Shown one piece after another: positions 10,195 to 23,619 of a DNA stretch of 64,000 nt. The stretch spans positions 8,356,338 to 8,420,337 of the forward strand of contig NW_004454224.1 in NCBI RefSeq assembly GCF_000283155.1, in the 5' to 3' direction. Both the position numbers and the translations under genes were made by a program. The DNA comes from Ceratotherium simum simum (lineage: Eukaryota; Chordata; Mammalia; Perissodactyla; Rhinocerotidae). Each line of letters opens with the position of its first letter. Within the stretch, counting starts at the first letter, position 1. A model generated the notes under the pieces. The model saw only the letters and a program-made list of their open reading frames with translations, ran no database searches and was not told where the DNA came from.

Positions 10195-10690
10195 ATACAA
10201 AAGAATCTGTACACAAATGTTCGAAGCAGTATTATTTATGATTATCCAAAGGTGGACACAGCCCAATCATCCATCAGCTTATGAATGGATAAACAAAATG
10301 GAGTATGATGATATAATGGAATATTATGTGGCCATAAAAAGGAAGGAAGTACAGATCCATTCCACAATATGGAGGAACCTTGAAAGCATGCTAGTGAAAG
10401 AAACTGGTCACAAAAGCCACATATTATTAGACTCTATTTATATGTAACGTCCAGAATGGGCAAATATATAGAGACAGAAAAGTAAATTGGTGATTGCTTA
10501 GGGCTGAGGGGGTTGGGGAGGCTGGGGGATGGTAGCTAAGGGGTATGGAGTTTCTTCTTAAGGTGATGAAATGTTCTAAAATTTATTGTGGTGATGGTTT
10601 CACAACTCTGTGAATATACTAAAACTGAATTGTACACTTTAAATGGGTGGACTGTATGGTATGTGAATTATTTCTAAACAAAGCTGTCAT
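10195..10690 (+). mobile_element. L1 3' end (old subfamily)
   Basis: Starts near AAAGAATCTGTACACAAATG and includes GCAGTATTATTTATGATTAT, CATCAGCTTATGAATGGATA, GTGGTGATGGTTTCACAACT and ACTGAATTGTACACTTTAAA, typical of the L1M 3' ORF2/UTR. No intact frame. Confidence 0.8.
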
Positions 10691-11884
10691 AAAAAAATTT
10701 AGCCCCGTGTTCCTCTCCCTCCTAGTACAGTTGTAGCCACTTTCCTGAATGTTGTGTCCACTATTGTCTTGCTTTTTGAAAATACTTTACACATATAAAC
10801 ATATCCCTTAACAATATATATTAGGTTGCATTTTCTGAATTTGGTAAAAACAGAATCAAACATCGTGCATTCTACACCTTGAGTGTTTTTGCTCAAGATT
10901 AGGTTCCATGTTGATGGACTGTAGCCACTATTCATTCATGTTCACGGTGTTCCTATTGTAGAATGCAGCACAGTTTAATTATCCTGTGTCCTGTCAGTGG
11001 ACATTGGGGGTGCTCCCAGCATGTTGCTGTTACTGACAAAACTGCCATGAGCATCCTCACACAAACCTCCTGGTGCACTTGGAGGCTCTTCTTTAAGCAG
11101 AGGCTTTCACTCCTTTTTGACCAAGACCCGCAATGAGAAATACATTTTATAATGCGTCAAGATATATAGAGAGTTGAAGTATGTAATTAAAAGTCTTACC
11201 AAAAAATTTACCAAAAAACTAGATGAGATACTCTCTGATAAATTCTATTCTCTATCATTCTGTTTCATTTAATATTTCTAAAAACATTGACTGTGACCCT
11301 CTAAATTGACATTATCATTCACTAAAGGACCCCAAACCAGAGTTGCTGGGTTGTAGGGTATGACCTCCTTCAGCTTCTTTAGAGAAAGAAGGCAAAATGA
11401 ACCTTCCCACCAGAAGTATCCCAGAACTGCAATTGCTCAACATCTTTTTAAATATTTGTCAGCATGGTAGCTATAGCACAGGATCTTTTCATTCAAATTC
11501 CTATAATTACTTACGAAGTGCCCCACTTTGTCACAAGTTTATTGAATGTTTGTATTTACTCCTCAGTGAAGGGCTCTTTAATATATTTGTCCACTTTTCT
11601 GCTGGATTGTTTGTCTGTTTCCTTATTCATTTGTATGAGTTCTTTATGTGCTAGGTATACTAATCCTTTGTCAGTTTTTGTGTTACAAACATCTTTTCCC
11701 AGTGTTAGCCTGCTTTTTCATTTACTATATGGTGTGTTTTGATAAACAGATGTTCTTATTTGACAAAATCAAATTTATCTTTTTGTGCTTTACTTCTTTT
11801 ATCCTTTGTGTGTGTGTGTACTTATGAACTACAGCAAGATTATAACGATGTTCTCCTGTGTTTCCTTCTAAAAATTTTATAATT

Positions 11885-12395
11885 TTGTCTGTGATGATTA
11901 ATTTTATGAGTCAATTTGACTGGGCTAAAGGGTGTCCAAATAGTTGGTAAAACATTATTTTTGGGTGTGTCTGTGAGGGTGTATCTGGAAGAGATTAAAT
12001 ATTTGAATTACTAGGCTGAGTATAGAAGATTGCCCTCACCAATGTGGGTAGGCATCATCCAATCTATTCAGGGCGGGGAACAGAACAAGGAAGGTGGAGG
12101 AAGGACAAACTCTCTCTTCTTGAGCTTGGATTTCCGTCTTCTCCTGCTCTCAGACATCGGAGCTCCTGGTTCTCCAGCCTTTGGACTCTGGGACTTAAAC
12201 CATCAGCTCCCCTGATTCTTGGGCCTTTTGGCTCAGACTGAATTATACCACCAGCTCTCTTGGTTCTCTGCTTGCAGATGGCAGATCATGGGACTTCTCA
12301 GCCTCCATGCTGCATGACCCAATTCCTATAACAAATCTCCATGTATATATATATCTCCTATTGGTTCTGTTTCTTTGGAGAACCCTAATACATTG
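11885..12395 (+). mobile_element. LTR-like interspersed repeat
   Basis: Begins TGTGATGATTAATTTTATGA and ends GGAGAACCCTAATACA, so it has TG...CA ends. Internal landmarks are TTGCCCTCACCAATGTGGGT and CCTATTGGTTCTGTTTCT. I recognise it as a common mammalian repeat but do not assign a subfamily. It lies inside the antisense L1. Confidence 0.6.
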
Positions 12396-12496
12396 CCTTT
12401 CACATATAAGTCTGAAATCCTCCCTAAACTGACTTTTTCTGTACAGCACAAAATCCATATGATTATCCAGTTGCTTGAGAACCATTTATTGGTTGA

Positions 12497-12872
12497 GGAT
12501 TGGCAAACTATGGCCCACAGACCAAATCCAGCCTTCCACCTGTTTTCACACAGCCTGGTAGCTAAGAATGGTTTTTGCATTATTAGATGTTTGAAAAAAA
12601 ATCCAAAGAAGACTAATAGTTTTTCATGACCCATGAAAAGTACATGAAATTTAAATCTTGGTGTACACAAATGAAGTTATGTTTTTGGCTTTTTTATAAA
12701 TAAAGTTTTATTGGATACACAGCCATGTATTACAATACATAGAGGCATATTGTCTTTGGCTGCTTTCATGCTACAATGGCAGAGTGGAATAGTTGCATTA
12801 GACACCTTGAGGCCCATAAAGCCTAAGACATTTACTACCTGGCCCTTTACAAAAATAGTTTGCCAATCCCTG
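12497..12872 (+). mobile_element. hAT-type non-autonomous DNA transposon
   Basis: Inverted ends GATTGGCAAACTATGG and AGTTTGCCAATCCCTG. Internal AATAAAGTTTTATTGGATAC and GGCTGCTTTCATGCTACAAT match the copies at 1398-1938 and 42130-42442. It interrupts the antisense L1. Confidence 0.75.
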
Positions 12873-14375
12873 AATAGTTCTCCTTCCCCACGGATCTGCG
12901 GTGCCACCTCTGTTGCAAATTAAGGGTTCATATATTTGCGGGTCTGTTTTGGAGGTTCTACTCTCTTCCATTGCTCAGCTTAACTATCCCTGCACCACAA
13001 ATGCACTATCTGATCACAATAATAATTTATAATAAATCTTGATATTTCAGAGCACACGTCTCCCTGCCTGGTGTTCCTTCTTGGTAAGGAAAAAAGCTAA
13101 CCCTACCTCTTTACTTTTTCCAGATCCATTTTAGATTCTGGTTGCAAATTCCAGGAAAGACCCTGTTGGGATTTGGTTTGGAATTACATTGAATCTACAG
13201 ATGAATTTGGGAAGAAACAAACATATTTATGATACTGAGGTATCCTATCCATGAATAATGTATCTCTCACCATTTATTAGATTTTCTTCAAAGCCCTTCA
13301 ATATTTTCTCCATAGAGATCTCATTCATGGGTTGCTTGAATGTTTGGTAAAACTCACCTATAAAACCATCCAGGCACACCATCTCTTTGTGGGAAAAATA
13401 TTAACTACTGATTTATTTCCTTTAATGGTAATAGAACTGCTTAGATTTTTTACTTATTCTTGGTTCAATTTTGATAACATACTTTTCCTGGAATGTATCA
13501 ATTCCATCCAAATTTTCCAATTTATTGTCATAAAGTTATTTACTGATATTTCTTATTGTTTGCCTGATCTCCTTAGCATCTGGAGTTGTGTCGCCTTTTT
13601 ATTCCTAAAACTTTGACTTATATATTCTCTCTTTTATATGCTTTTTGCTTCATTTGTTTTTGTTCATATCTTCTTACTTTCTTCCTTCTATATTTTTCTA
13701 TCTTTTTTTGTATTCCTAAATTGGATGATTAATTCATTAATTTGCAACTTTTTCTTTCTTAATGTAAGGATTTATGCTATAAATTTCTTTCTAAGTATCT
13801 CTTTAGACACATGGCCCTAATATTGATGTCTAATATTTTTGTTATAATTTCATTCTAAATATTATCTAATTTCCATTATATTTTCCTCTTTGACTCATAT
13901 TTTATCTAACAATGTGTTCTAAAATTTCTGAAAGTGTAGGGTTTTTCTAGCTATCTCCTTGTTATTGGTTTCTGACTTAATCACATTACGGTTAGAGAAG
14001 ATGATCTCAATGTTACTGATCCCTTGAAACTTGTTGAGACTTGCTTTAAGGCCCAAGATGTGGTCAGTTTTCATAAATGTTCCTTTGTGTGTGGTTGAAA
14101 AGAATCTACATTCCACAATTGTACCATATATGTCCATCAAATCAGCTTGTTGGTAAGTTTTTCAAATTTTCTGTATCTTTACTGACTTTTGTGTCTCCTT
14201 GATTCATAGTTCTTGAGAGAGGTATATTTAGATCTCCCACTATGATGGTGAATTTGTCAATTTCTCCTTGCAATTGACCAAAATTTCCATTATCTATTTT
14301 GAGACTTTTATTAGATGCAAACAAATTTAGAATTATTGTATCTTCCCAGTGGGTTGAAACTTATATCAGAAACTT

Positions 14376-15582
14376 TTTGGAATGTTTTCCAACACCAACA
14401 ACCAATTCTCTGATTCTCTGGACACCAGCTGGATGTTCAACAATTCAATTCAATTCTGACACTAAGTATTCAGAGTTAGCGAAGACCCCACAGCTTAAGG
14501 GCTCAGCTGCACAAGACTGCCCCCCTCCACCTTCAGACACCATTCACAAGCCCCAGACCACCAGTACTTATGTCAATGGGGTATAAATTGGGAGTTCCTA
14601 TGACCCTTCCTAAGGTTCAATAATTTGCTAGAACAGCTCACAGAACTCAGAAAAGCAATTTACTTACATTTACCAGTTTATTATAATGCATACAACTCAG
14701 GAACAACCAAATGGAAGAGATGCATAGGGAAAGGTAAGAGGGGGATGGTGCATGGAGCTCCCATGCCCTCTCCAGGCTTGTCACTCTCCCAGTACCTTGA
14801 TGTGTCCACCAACCAGAAGCTCATCAAGTCTTCTTGTTGAAGAGTTTTTATAGAGCTTAATCTCCAGCCCCTCTCCAATTCCCAGAGATCAGTAAGTGGG
14901 GCTGAAAGTACAAATTCTTTAATCACTTGGTCTTTCTGGTGACCAGCCCCATCCTAAGGCTACCTAGAGCCCCATCCTAAGTCATCTCATTAGCATAAAC
15001 TCAGGTATTATCAAAAAGACTCTCATTATGAATGACAAAGGACACTCTTATCACTCAGGAAATTTCTAGGGTTTTAGGAAATCTGTGCAAGCAACTGAGG
15101 AAAAAGACCAAATATATTGCTGTCTGGCCACACACCCAGTTGGATGAGCAGTGTGGGATAGGTTGTGGAGAGACCAAAGAAAAGACCTGGAGATGAGATG
15201 TATAGGTTTATTGGGAGTTACTTACAGGGAGGTCCAGTAGCAGCCAGCTGTACGTGCACCTGCAACAGCGGGTGGGGAGGGGGTTGCTTATATAGGCAGG
15301 GGACACAAAGCCTATATGCTTGCCAAGGGGCTGTCCATGGTACAACCAGTGTTCCCAGGAACCATAGTTCACATGGAGGGGCTCTATGTCACTTTAAGAT
15401 GTGATGTTCTTTAAGTGAGATAAGGTAAGATCCAGGCTGGCCAGGCCCTAGATTGTTATAAATCCCAGCAGCTGGGCATCCTGCCCAGAAGGGAGCCAGA
15501 AGGACACATGGTTGCAATGGGTTTGTGGGCTCTTGCTGAGAAAGCAAGGCCCAGGCCCTACAATTGCATATTATATCACATA
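14376..15582 (-). mobile_element. ERV LTR, split by a younger solo LTR
   Basis: The stretches 14376-15120 and 15563-15582 match the copy at 38860-39985: shared GGTTCAATAA, CTAGAA(C/T)(A/G)GCTCACAGAACT and CACTCAGGAAATT. Minus-strand AATAAA lies in the ACCAGTTTATTATAA motif. The minus strand begins TGTGATATAATATG. The element interrupts an antisense L1 and is itself interrupted by another LTR at 15121. Confidence 0.65.
15121..15562 (-). mobile_element. Solo LTR with 5-bp target duplication
   Basis: 442 bp with inverted ends TGTCTGGCC and GGCCCTACA, flanked by ATTGC at 15116-15120 and 15563-15567. Minus-strand AATAAA in GGTTTATTGGGAG near 15209 and a TATATA near 15291 give the orientation. There is no internal retroviral part, so it is a solo LTR left by LTR-LTR recombination. 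Confidence 0.75.
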
Positions 15583-15667
15583 TTTTATCCTCTTTCAGTC
15601 TAGAAATAATTTTCACCTTATAATTGCTGATATCAATATAGTTATACCAGCTTTTAGTTAGTAAGTA

Positions 15668-16279
15668 CATTACCGTACAAAATTGGGGTTCTCTTGCCCA
15701 ATACAGGTAAAAAAAAAAAAAATTAATTGCAGCATCAGCTTTTGGGGGAGAAATCAGCTTTATTCCATAAGATCAATCTGCAGGGAGACAGAGGGTGTGT
15801 GCCCTCAGATCTGTCTCCCTGATTCAGGATTTGGGGTGAAATTTAAGAGGTTAGGGAGAATATGCTGGCATGCAGAAATGCTGGGGGGTCAGGTTTTGAT
15901 TGGTGGGCTTCAAATACTTATGGTAAGGTTTAAACATTTATGACAAGGTTCTAAATATTTATGATGAGGTTATAAACTTTTATGATAGAGTTTTAAACAT
16001 TAATGATGAGGTGGGGAGGGAATTTTAACACCAGATCTTCCTGAATGAGGACACCTTGCTTCTGGTAAGAGTCCAACTTTTAAGTTCCAGTCATGTCCCA
16101 GTCCTTGGTTTCCATGGGGAAGAGAATCTTTGGTTCTGAGGTCACTTCAGGTCAAGATTTCTTCTTCTGTGTATGCTCTGACTATGTGACTTTGCAAATT
16201 TTCTGAAAAGCAATTCTTAGTCACTCTGTTGATAAGAGATGGGGTCAGTTGAACTGGTCTTGGAGGGTCTGTGGTTACA
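15668..16279 (-). repeat. 3' LTR of the minus-strand ERV
   Basis: 612 bp. Minus-strand start TGTAACCACAGACCC, AATAAA at 15759-15764. Contains about five copies of a roughly 25-bp TTTAAACATTTATGA-type unit near 15905-16012, against about three in the 5' LTR, which explains most of the length difference. Confidence 0.85.
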
Positions 16280-19200
16280 AATCCTCCCTTTTTGTTGTTC
16301 ATTCCTCAACCTTGAGGGACATAGGGCAACGACTGTTCTGGCTTCTTCCTGCTGATAAAGGGTGTAGGCTCTTCCATTTCATTGAACGGGTCTCTTAGTA
16401 AGACAGTGATGCAGGTGGGCTCCCAAAGTTAGGCCTATATTGCATAAGTAAGTAACCAGGTATTTAATTTAAAAAAACATTTTTAGAGAAACAAAAAATA
16501 AAAACAAGATTAATGGTTGGAGCAAATTATAAACCAGCTCCTGAGCCCAGGGGGCAGCCAGTCAAGAAGATTTCTAGGGTTGAAGCATTTCAGGGTTGAA
16601 GCATCTTTTGCAGCTTGAAATGTCTTTGATGATGTCATCGGGTGTTCAGGTATCCTTCTGAGTGGCTTACACAGCAACAGACATGAATCTGCCTTAAGTT
16701 TATATGAAGTTGTCCAGCTTCAGTTTGCAGGGCTTCAGGAAAAAGGGCGAATTCAGTTCTCAATGATTCCAAATAAAATGATGGAAGAAATTGAAAACAT
16801 TAATTTAGAGTTTTGTAGCCGGATATTTTAGGAGACTAGAAGAATTCAGGATCCAGTCCAGCTTACAGATAGAAAGCAAAAACCTTAAAAGATAATTAAC
16901 AAAACTAGAATCTAATATCCATGAATGTTTACTATAGTTTTTATTGAAACATAATTTTTCTCTCTAAAATCACCCTCATTTTTACCAAAGATAGCCAAAT
17001 TAAGACACATTGGTTGGCAAAAAAAGTCTAGTTTCAATAAACTTCATCCAATTATTTACATAAGTACAAGAAGAATAGCAATTGGTCATATAGGCTCTTT
17101 TAAATCTGCTTTGCTGGAACTTTTCATAAACAATCTCAGATTGAAATTTAAAGGGCTCTCAAGGCCAGGAAAACCAAGCCAAGGACTTGTCATCAGACTC
17201 CACTTGCAATACCTATAGATAAGGGTGAATTCCTCTCTTCTCTTGAGGTTCCCCCAAAATATCTTGAAGTTCTTTGCACCTGCCAGGGAAGTGACTTTAT
17301 TTACTCACCTGGAAGGTTGCTGGGAACCTGTAAGCAAGGTACCAGTCCAATATTTCCAAGTGGCTTTTATTCTATGAAGTCAATCTTTGTCCCTTAGCTG
17401 TCTTGTCATATCTAAAGCTCCACGTTTCTCTAAAATATGACATTCCAGTCAAAGCTTTGGTAATATGACCAAAGTTTCCCATTGTATCATGTTATAAGGA
17501 GAATAGATTCTTATTGCACTTATGCAAATAACAGTATTGCTGTGAAAACAATACTCACTAAGAGTTTCCTAATTCTGGAGGGATGAGATAGGGAGAAAAA
17601 GACAAATGTTTCAATTCTGCTTACAAAGGTATAATTTACCAAATTGCTATAAGTTATAGTCATCTTAAGAGAAAAGAGAAAAAAGTTTCCTTAAAAATCA
17701 GCAATATCTCAAATGAAAAGTCATAAAATTTATAATCATTCTTATCAGTTCATTCAGTCCTGTGTAATTAATTTCTTTATCTTAATCTTCCATTAGTAGT
17801 TTTATGAGGCCATGTTTCTCCATTAGAATTGTGTAATTTCTTACCCAGTTCAGTTTTATAACCTGAAAGTTTATCAGAAACCAGTTTTCTAGAGTAAATG
17901 TCAGAGTCCTTTCCATAAATCTCTCTGAAGATGAAACACATCTGCAAAAACATCAGAGTAAAACAACTATCTGCAAATGACAAAAGACTCAAAAAGGGCA
18001 ATTGACAAAGAAACTTGGCTATTTCTGTGACATACAATACTTCAAGATAATGACTAGAATTATGGCTTATAACCAGGACAGATCAGAATTTTAGGAATGT
18101 TATATAATTTTTAAAACACTTATATCAATAACATTTACCCACATAATATCACAGGTCCCCATGAGACAATGCTTAGTTATCCATTTAACCATGATGACAA
18201 TTAAAGATTTTTTGGCAAATGCAGAGAATTAAATAGCTGTAAGAAAAACCTTAGTGCCTGTGATTAAAGACCTCATAAAAACTATACAGGTAATTTATTT
18301 TGATACAACATAAAATCCTTACTCTTCTGGTAGACTACTCAAAGGAAAAAAAAAACTTTCATAATCTCTTTATCAAGAACAGACTAAAAGTTTAAGAAAA
18401 TTATTCTTTTAAGAGAGAGAAAACCAAATTTTAATTTTTACAACAGCTTACTTTTTATATTAAAACTCATTTATTTAATTGAATTCATTTTGATCTTAGC
18501 CAACTTGACCATGCACAAAATTCTTTCTCCAGGGTTCCTCTTCCACAAACCTTCTATAACTTTCTTTTTACATTCAGAATTTATCCCGTGCTTTCTTTCT
18601 TCCCTCCTCGTACTTCAGGACAAATTTATCTTTCTTAACAAAGCAAACAAAAATATTTGCATTCTTTATAGCTTCTTTACTGAAAACATACATCTTACTT
18701 TCCTTGAATACAAAGATGTTTCCCTTATTAATTTTTAGTAGCTTTAATCACATATATTAATTAGAATTTTTAACCCTTAAAGACCTTAATTTTTAGTGAA
18801 AACTAAGAAGTAAGCAATTATGAACCATCTTTTACATTAGCATTCTGTGGCTTTGCAAGTTTATAAACACTTCGTAATTTCTAAAAACATGCTACTTCAT
18901 GGTACAATTTTCAATAAAATACAAGACATGTTTACTAATAGACCTAAACATCTTTTAGTTTCTCCATAATAAGCCAAAAGTAGATAAACTTACCATGTTT
19001 AGCAATAATGTTTCAGTATTTTTATTTGAAAATGACCCAGATATTCAATGAATTTTTTTATCATTTAATTTCACCTAGCGAAATTTCAAAGTTTCAAGTT
19101 ACCAAAGAGATTTTGCAAGTTATTTTAAAAATACATGCCATAACACATGATTATTGTTATAAAGTTCACCCAACACTTTTATATTTTTCACATCCATTTA

Positions 19201-19579
19201 GTTTATTTGTTCCCAATAATTATTTAGATTGCCTATAAAACTTCATGAGACATTAGACAAAATTAGCTATCATTTTAAATTATTATTTTTGCTAACCAGT
19301 TTTGTAATAGACATAACATCAGCATATTTGACCAAAAATGTAGAATAAAGGCTGCATGCCTACATCATATCCAATGCTGATAACTCTGACGATATGTCCA
19401 TTTTAATCAAACCAACAATCTTAAATAAGCTTTCAGTTACCAAAGATTAATTTATATCATGTTAACTTGAAAGACATCTGGGTTAGTTGCTATTACATTT
19501 AGAAATAACCTATATAAGCACTTACTTTAAGCCAATTGAATAGAGCTCTTTAGAAGTTATACCATCCAGAGGTAAGATA

Positions 19580-19635
19580 TCACACACACACAACACACAC
19601 ACACACACACACACATATATGTAGACACACATACA
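19580..19635 (+). repeat. (CA)n microsatellite
   Basis: A run of CA dinucleotides with one AA interruption, inside the ERV internal region. The second ERV has a TATATG-rich stretch at the corresponding place (60110-60140). Confidence 0.85.
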
Positions 19636-22600
19636 CAGAGACTCCACAACTATTGTTTTAAAATTACTGCCATGAATCAGGTACAGTAATTCAAGGATCC
19701 ATAGTTATGAATCCAAATTTTGTTTTCAGCTTTTTACTAATATTTGTGGAGAAGACACTCAAGATACTAGATTTTTGGCGAGGGTGCTCTTATGGCCGTT
19801 TTTCTTTCCTTTTTTCCTTTTCCTCAGTCTTAGGAATTGGTGATGGCTAGATAGTTCCCAGAGAGTTTGCAAGCTCTTTGAGATAAGGGAAATGGGTAGC
19901 CTCTAGAGCTGCATTTCCAGTCTTGCAAGGATTTTTTTAAGGACAGTTGCTCTTAATTCCTCAGAACTTGGGTTGTAACTTAAATGACATTATAGGTTGA
20001 TCTACCTGTCCAACTACATCATAAAGGCACAAAGAAAGCATTCAAGTTTTCTCCAAGATGGAGTTTCTGGGGCATATTTGTTGTACAAGTTTCTAACATC
20101 CCAATATCTATGAGCATTTTAAGAGGAACAAGGGAGCCTTCAGGATTGGAAAAAGGCCAAGTGAATTTTGAACTGCCTTCTAGAGGCATACCTCTGGCCC
20201 TTCAGGGATTTGCAGGACAAAGATGGTTGTTTCCAGCTCCCTAAAGAACTGGATTATAGTCTGAATGATAAGAGGTTGACCCACCCTTTCAGCTACATTT
20301 TTCCAATTGCTTCTTTATATTAGGGAGATTTTTAACTTAAGAGGTGAATCGAAAGATTTTTATGTTCTAAAACTTCAGGACAATGTATCACACCTTTAAA
20401 AAGTTTGCAGAAACTGTTTAATAAAGGCCCTCTTTCCAAGCGCACAATTCAACTCTAGACCAATTTACCCTGGGGGGTGGAGCAAGTGAAGTGCTTATTA
20501 GCATCTCTAAGACCATGAGAGGAAGCTGAGACTCCAAATTTAAGTTCTTAAGACTAGTCATTACCAGAGCTCTCTAAAGATTTTTCCAATTTAGAAGTTT
20601 TTCCAGTTTAAGGATCTATCCTCTAGCCATTGACCAGTAGGATCTTAATAGCAACTCAAACCAATAAGCCTTTTATGGCTTAACTATGGACACTAGCGAC
20701 ATCCCCAAAAGAGAGTGTAAAAGAAGCAACCCTCACAAGATCTAGAAAGTTCACTCCCAAAAATAGCCCAAGAAAGCAAAGGACTCCACTGCACAGGCAG
20801 AGTGCCCTAACAAGCAACAAAGGTTGAGATGACAAAAGGCCCCCAGTGGACTGGGACCCCTCATGACAAACTCCCCTGAGAGCTGATAGAGCTGAACAAA
20901 GAGAGTGCATCTCCGAACCCCAGTCTACTCAACTGGCCACCAAGATGCATGCCAGTACATGCATCCTCTGGATAGTGGAGACCAAAGAGGTCACAAAGCC
21001 AAGCTCTCAAGACACAGAACAAGACAAAAGGAAAAATCTCATCCTATATGCACATTAACAGCTTTAGCTAAGCCTTGGGTCTCTTGAAGCCAAACTAATA
21101 CCTAGGAGGGAGGTGCCACGTGGTTGGGGACTGTTGTTTTACAGAGTACCTGATTGCATGGAAATTTTCTTGAGGTTGCCTGGGAACCTGTGTCATTTTA
21201 TCCCATTCTATGACCAACTTATACTATCATGGGAGTCTTCTCAAGGTGATGATTGCCCTAATGGCTCTTAACTGCTTGACTCATGCCCACCAATTTTGAG
21301 GCCTCTTTGGCTTCCAAGACGCCCTTAGCAACAGCTTTCACCTCATGTACATATTAACTCACAGCAAAATTCACTGCAGGACGAGCCCAGACAATAGGCT
21401 TACAGAGATGCCTGCGTCTTGCCCTATGGTTTTTCCTTTTTATGACAAATGACACAAAAGACAGAGACAAGGAAAATAGTGACCATCTCTGGAAGGAGAA
21501 GGATCAATAAACCAATGAGTACTCAAACCAAATTTCTCAGAGTTGCTGAATAATATAGTGTCTGGCCATTTTCTCTGGAGTCTAAAGAGTATTGTGGCCA
21601 TGCAGTGTTGTAAAAGAATATCACCTTTTCCTGTTTCATAGGCTTGCAGCTAAAAGTCATCCAATTTGGGAGAATGCAGCCTAGGGGGCTACAGTGGGGA
21701 TCAAATTAGCATCTCCCATTGTTTAAGAATTTAGACATGGCCAGTCAAAAGTATATTTATTCTGCAGCTAAAACCAGATCTGAAAAATATTGGGCATCCC
21801 CAAAACCAAGGCCCTCACAGTGAAGGCCAAACCAAGGCTTCCTTCTAATGGCCAATGTAATTTCCCTGAGGCTGACAGCAGTTTGGTTAGACCCTTACCC
21901 ACAAAAGGGAGTGCAACCCACATTTCTGTCTGACCATCTCTGACCGCAAAATGGGGTGCAAGTATATTTTGTCCATCCGTATTCTTTGGGACCACCGCAA
22001 CCTGATGATTATCAAGCCAAGCCCTTAAGACACAAAAGAAGCTTGGTAAGATTCTGCAGTTCTCTGGAAACTTTCACAGCTTCTGAAAACTTTAGGTCAA
22101 ATGGTGGAGCCCTTGACTCTTTAAAGATAAAAATTTTCCTTGTTCCTTGGTTTGGAGGCTCCAGAAGAGCCCAAAATGGCCATTTTAATTTTAAATTACC
22201 CCAGGTTATCCTGCCAGCTGTTTATAGTTATCTCCATTTTATGTGGCTTTTCCCAAGGTGGCTGCAACAAATAAGTTAATTTCTAAAGAGAGTTTGTTAC
22301 AGTCTTCAAGAAACTCAGTCCCCAAAACAGCCAATTCAATTCAAACAAACATTAACACACAATACAATTCTACATATAACACAGACCAGAATACTAGCTA
22401 GTTTTCCAGGAGTAGTTCAGAACCAGTGCCAGGAACTATCCAAAACCAGATTGCCAGGGGCAACTTGGAACCAGTACCAGGACTTGGTCAGATCCAGAAG
22501 CAACTTCACAAATGACTCTTTTTTCCTGCCTCTAATTACCTTGTATGGTGCAGGCCCAAAGTTCAGGACTCAGCCCACCAGCAGTCCCCAGAATACAAGT

Positions 22601-22884
22601 CAAACTTATATATCTAGGAAATCAGACCAGAGAGATGAGGTAAGGGGCAGTCACCTTCTTAAAGTTACTCACCCAGAGCCCAGAGACATCTTCATCCAGA
22701 AGCTGTTTCTCTTCCCAAAAGAAAAAAATGCCTTGGGGCTTGGAACATCGCAGTGGGGAAACGGGAATCTGATCAGTCAAGTCCCTAGACAAAATTGTCT
22801 AGGCAGCTGCTTAGGGTTGATGAAAAGACCCCGCACCCCGCAGGAGGTTCCAGAGCCTCGGGCAGGCAGTCACAGGACCTTGTC

Positions 22885-22900
22885 CCTTCGTGGTCACCAA
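22885..22900 (-). other. ERV primer-binding site
   Basis: Two bases after the 5' LTR the minus strand reads TTGGTGACCACGAAGGG. The tRNA used is not certain; the first eight bases (TGGTGACC) resemble a tRNA-Trp site but the rest does not. Confidence 0.5.
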
Positions 22901-22902
22901 AT

Positions 22903-23469
22903 TGTTACCACACAAAATTGGGATTCTCTTACCCAATGTGCATAAAAAAAACAATTAATTATGGCATTAGCTTTTGGGGGAGAAATCAGCTTTATACTGC
23001 AAGATTGATCTGCAAGAAGCAGGGGGCATGTGCCCTCAGATCTGTCTCCCTGATTCAGGATTTGGGGTGAAATTTAAGAGGTTAGGGAGAACAGGCTGGC
23101 ACATGGAAATGCTGGTGAGACAGGTTTTGATTGGTGAGTTTCAATCATTTATGGTAAAGTTTTAAACATTTACGACAGGGTTCTAAACATTTATGATGAG
23201 ATGGGGAAGGAATTTTAACACCAGATCTTCCCGAATGAGGGACCCCTCCTTCTGATAAAAGTCCAACTTTTAAGTTCTGGTCATGTCCTGGTCCTTTGGT
23301 TCTGTGGGAAGGAGGAGCTTTGGTTCTGAGGTCAATTCATGTCAAGATTTCTACTTCCATGCATGCTCTGGCTATGTGACTTTGCAAATTTCCTGAAAGG
23401 CAATTCTTAATCATTCTATTGATAAGAGATGGGGTCAGTTGAACTGGTCCTGGAGGGCCCGTGGTTATA
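22903..23469 (-). repeat. 5' LTR of the minus-strand ERV
   Basis: 567 bp, ending GGTAACA on the minus strand. The poly-A hexamer is changed to TATAAA. It shares long identical stretches with the 3' LTR (for example 23034-23091) but has mismatches elsewhere, so the insertion is old. Confidence 0.85.
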
Positions 23470-23619
23470 AGTATACCAGTTTTTAGTTAGTCTCTACCTA
23501 CCATATATTTTTGTCCTTTTAATATTTAAAAATTATTATATAATTTATTGAAGTAGATTCAAAAGTCTTATTTAAATTTTCAAGTTCAAATTTCAGATAT
23601 TTTTAAGATGTTTACTATT

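Larger units (their letters stand above)
15668..23469 (-). mobile_element. Endogenous retrovirus, complete LTR-internal-LTR, non-coding
   Basis: Two direct repeats (15668-16279 and 22903-23469) flank about 6.6 kb and are bounded by the 4-bp duplication AGTA (15664-15667 and 23470-23473). A minus-strand purine tract AAAAAGGGAGGA abuts the 3' LTR. A primer-binding site, TGGTGACCACGAAGGGAC, follows the 5' LTR. A 4-bp duplication suits a class I (gammaretrovirus-like) element. The internal part is AT-rich with frames under about 165 residues, and I see no gag, protease, reverse transcriptase, integrase or envelope motif; it appears decayed or non-autonomous. Its internal sequence is shared with the ERV at 57075-64000. 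Confidence 0.85.
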
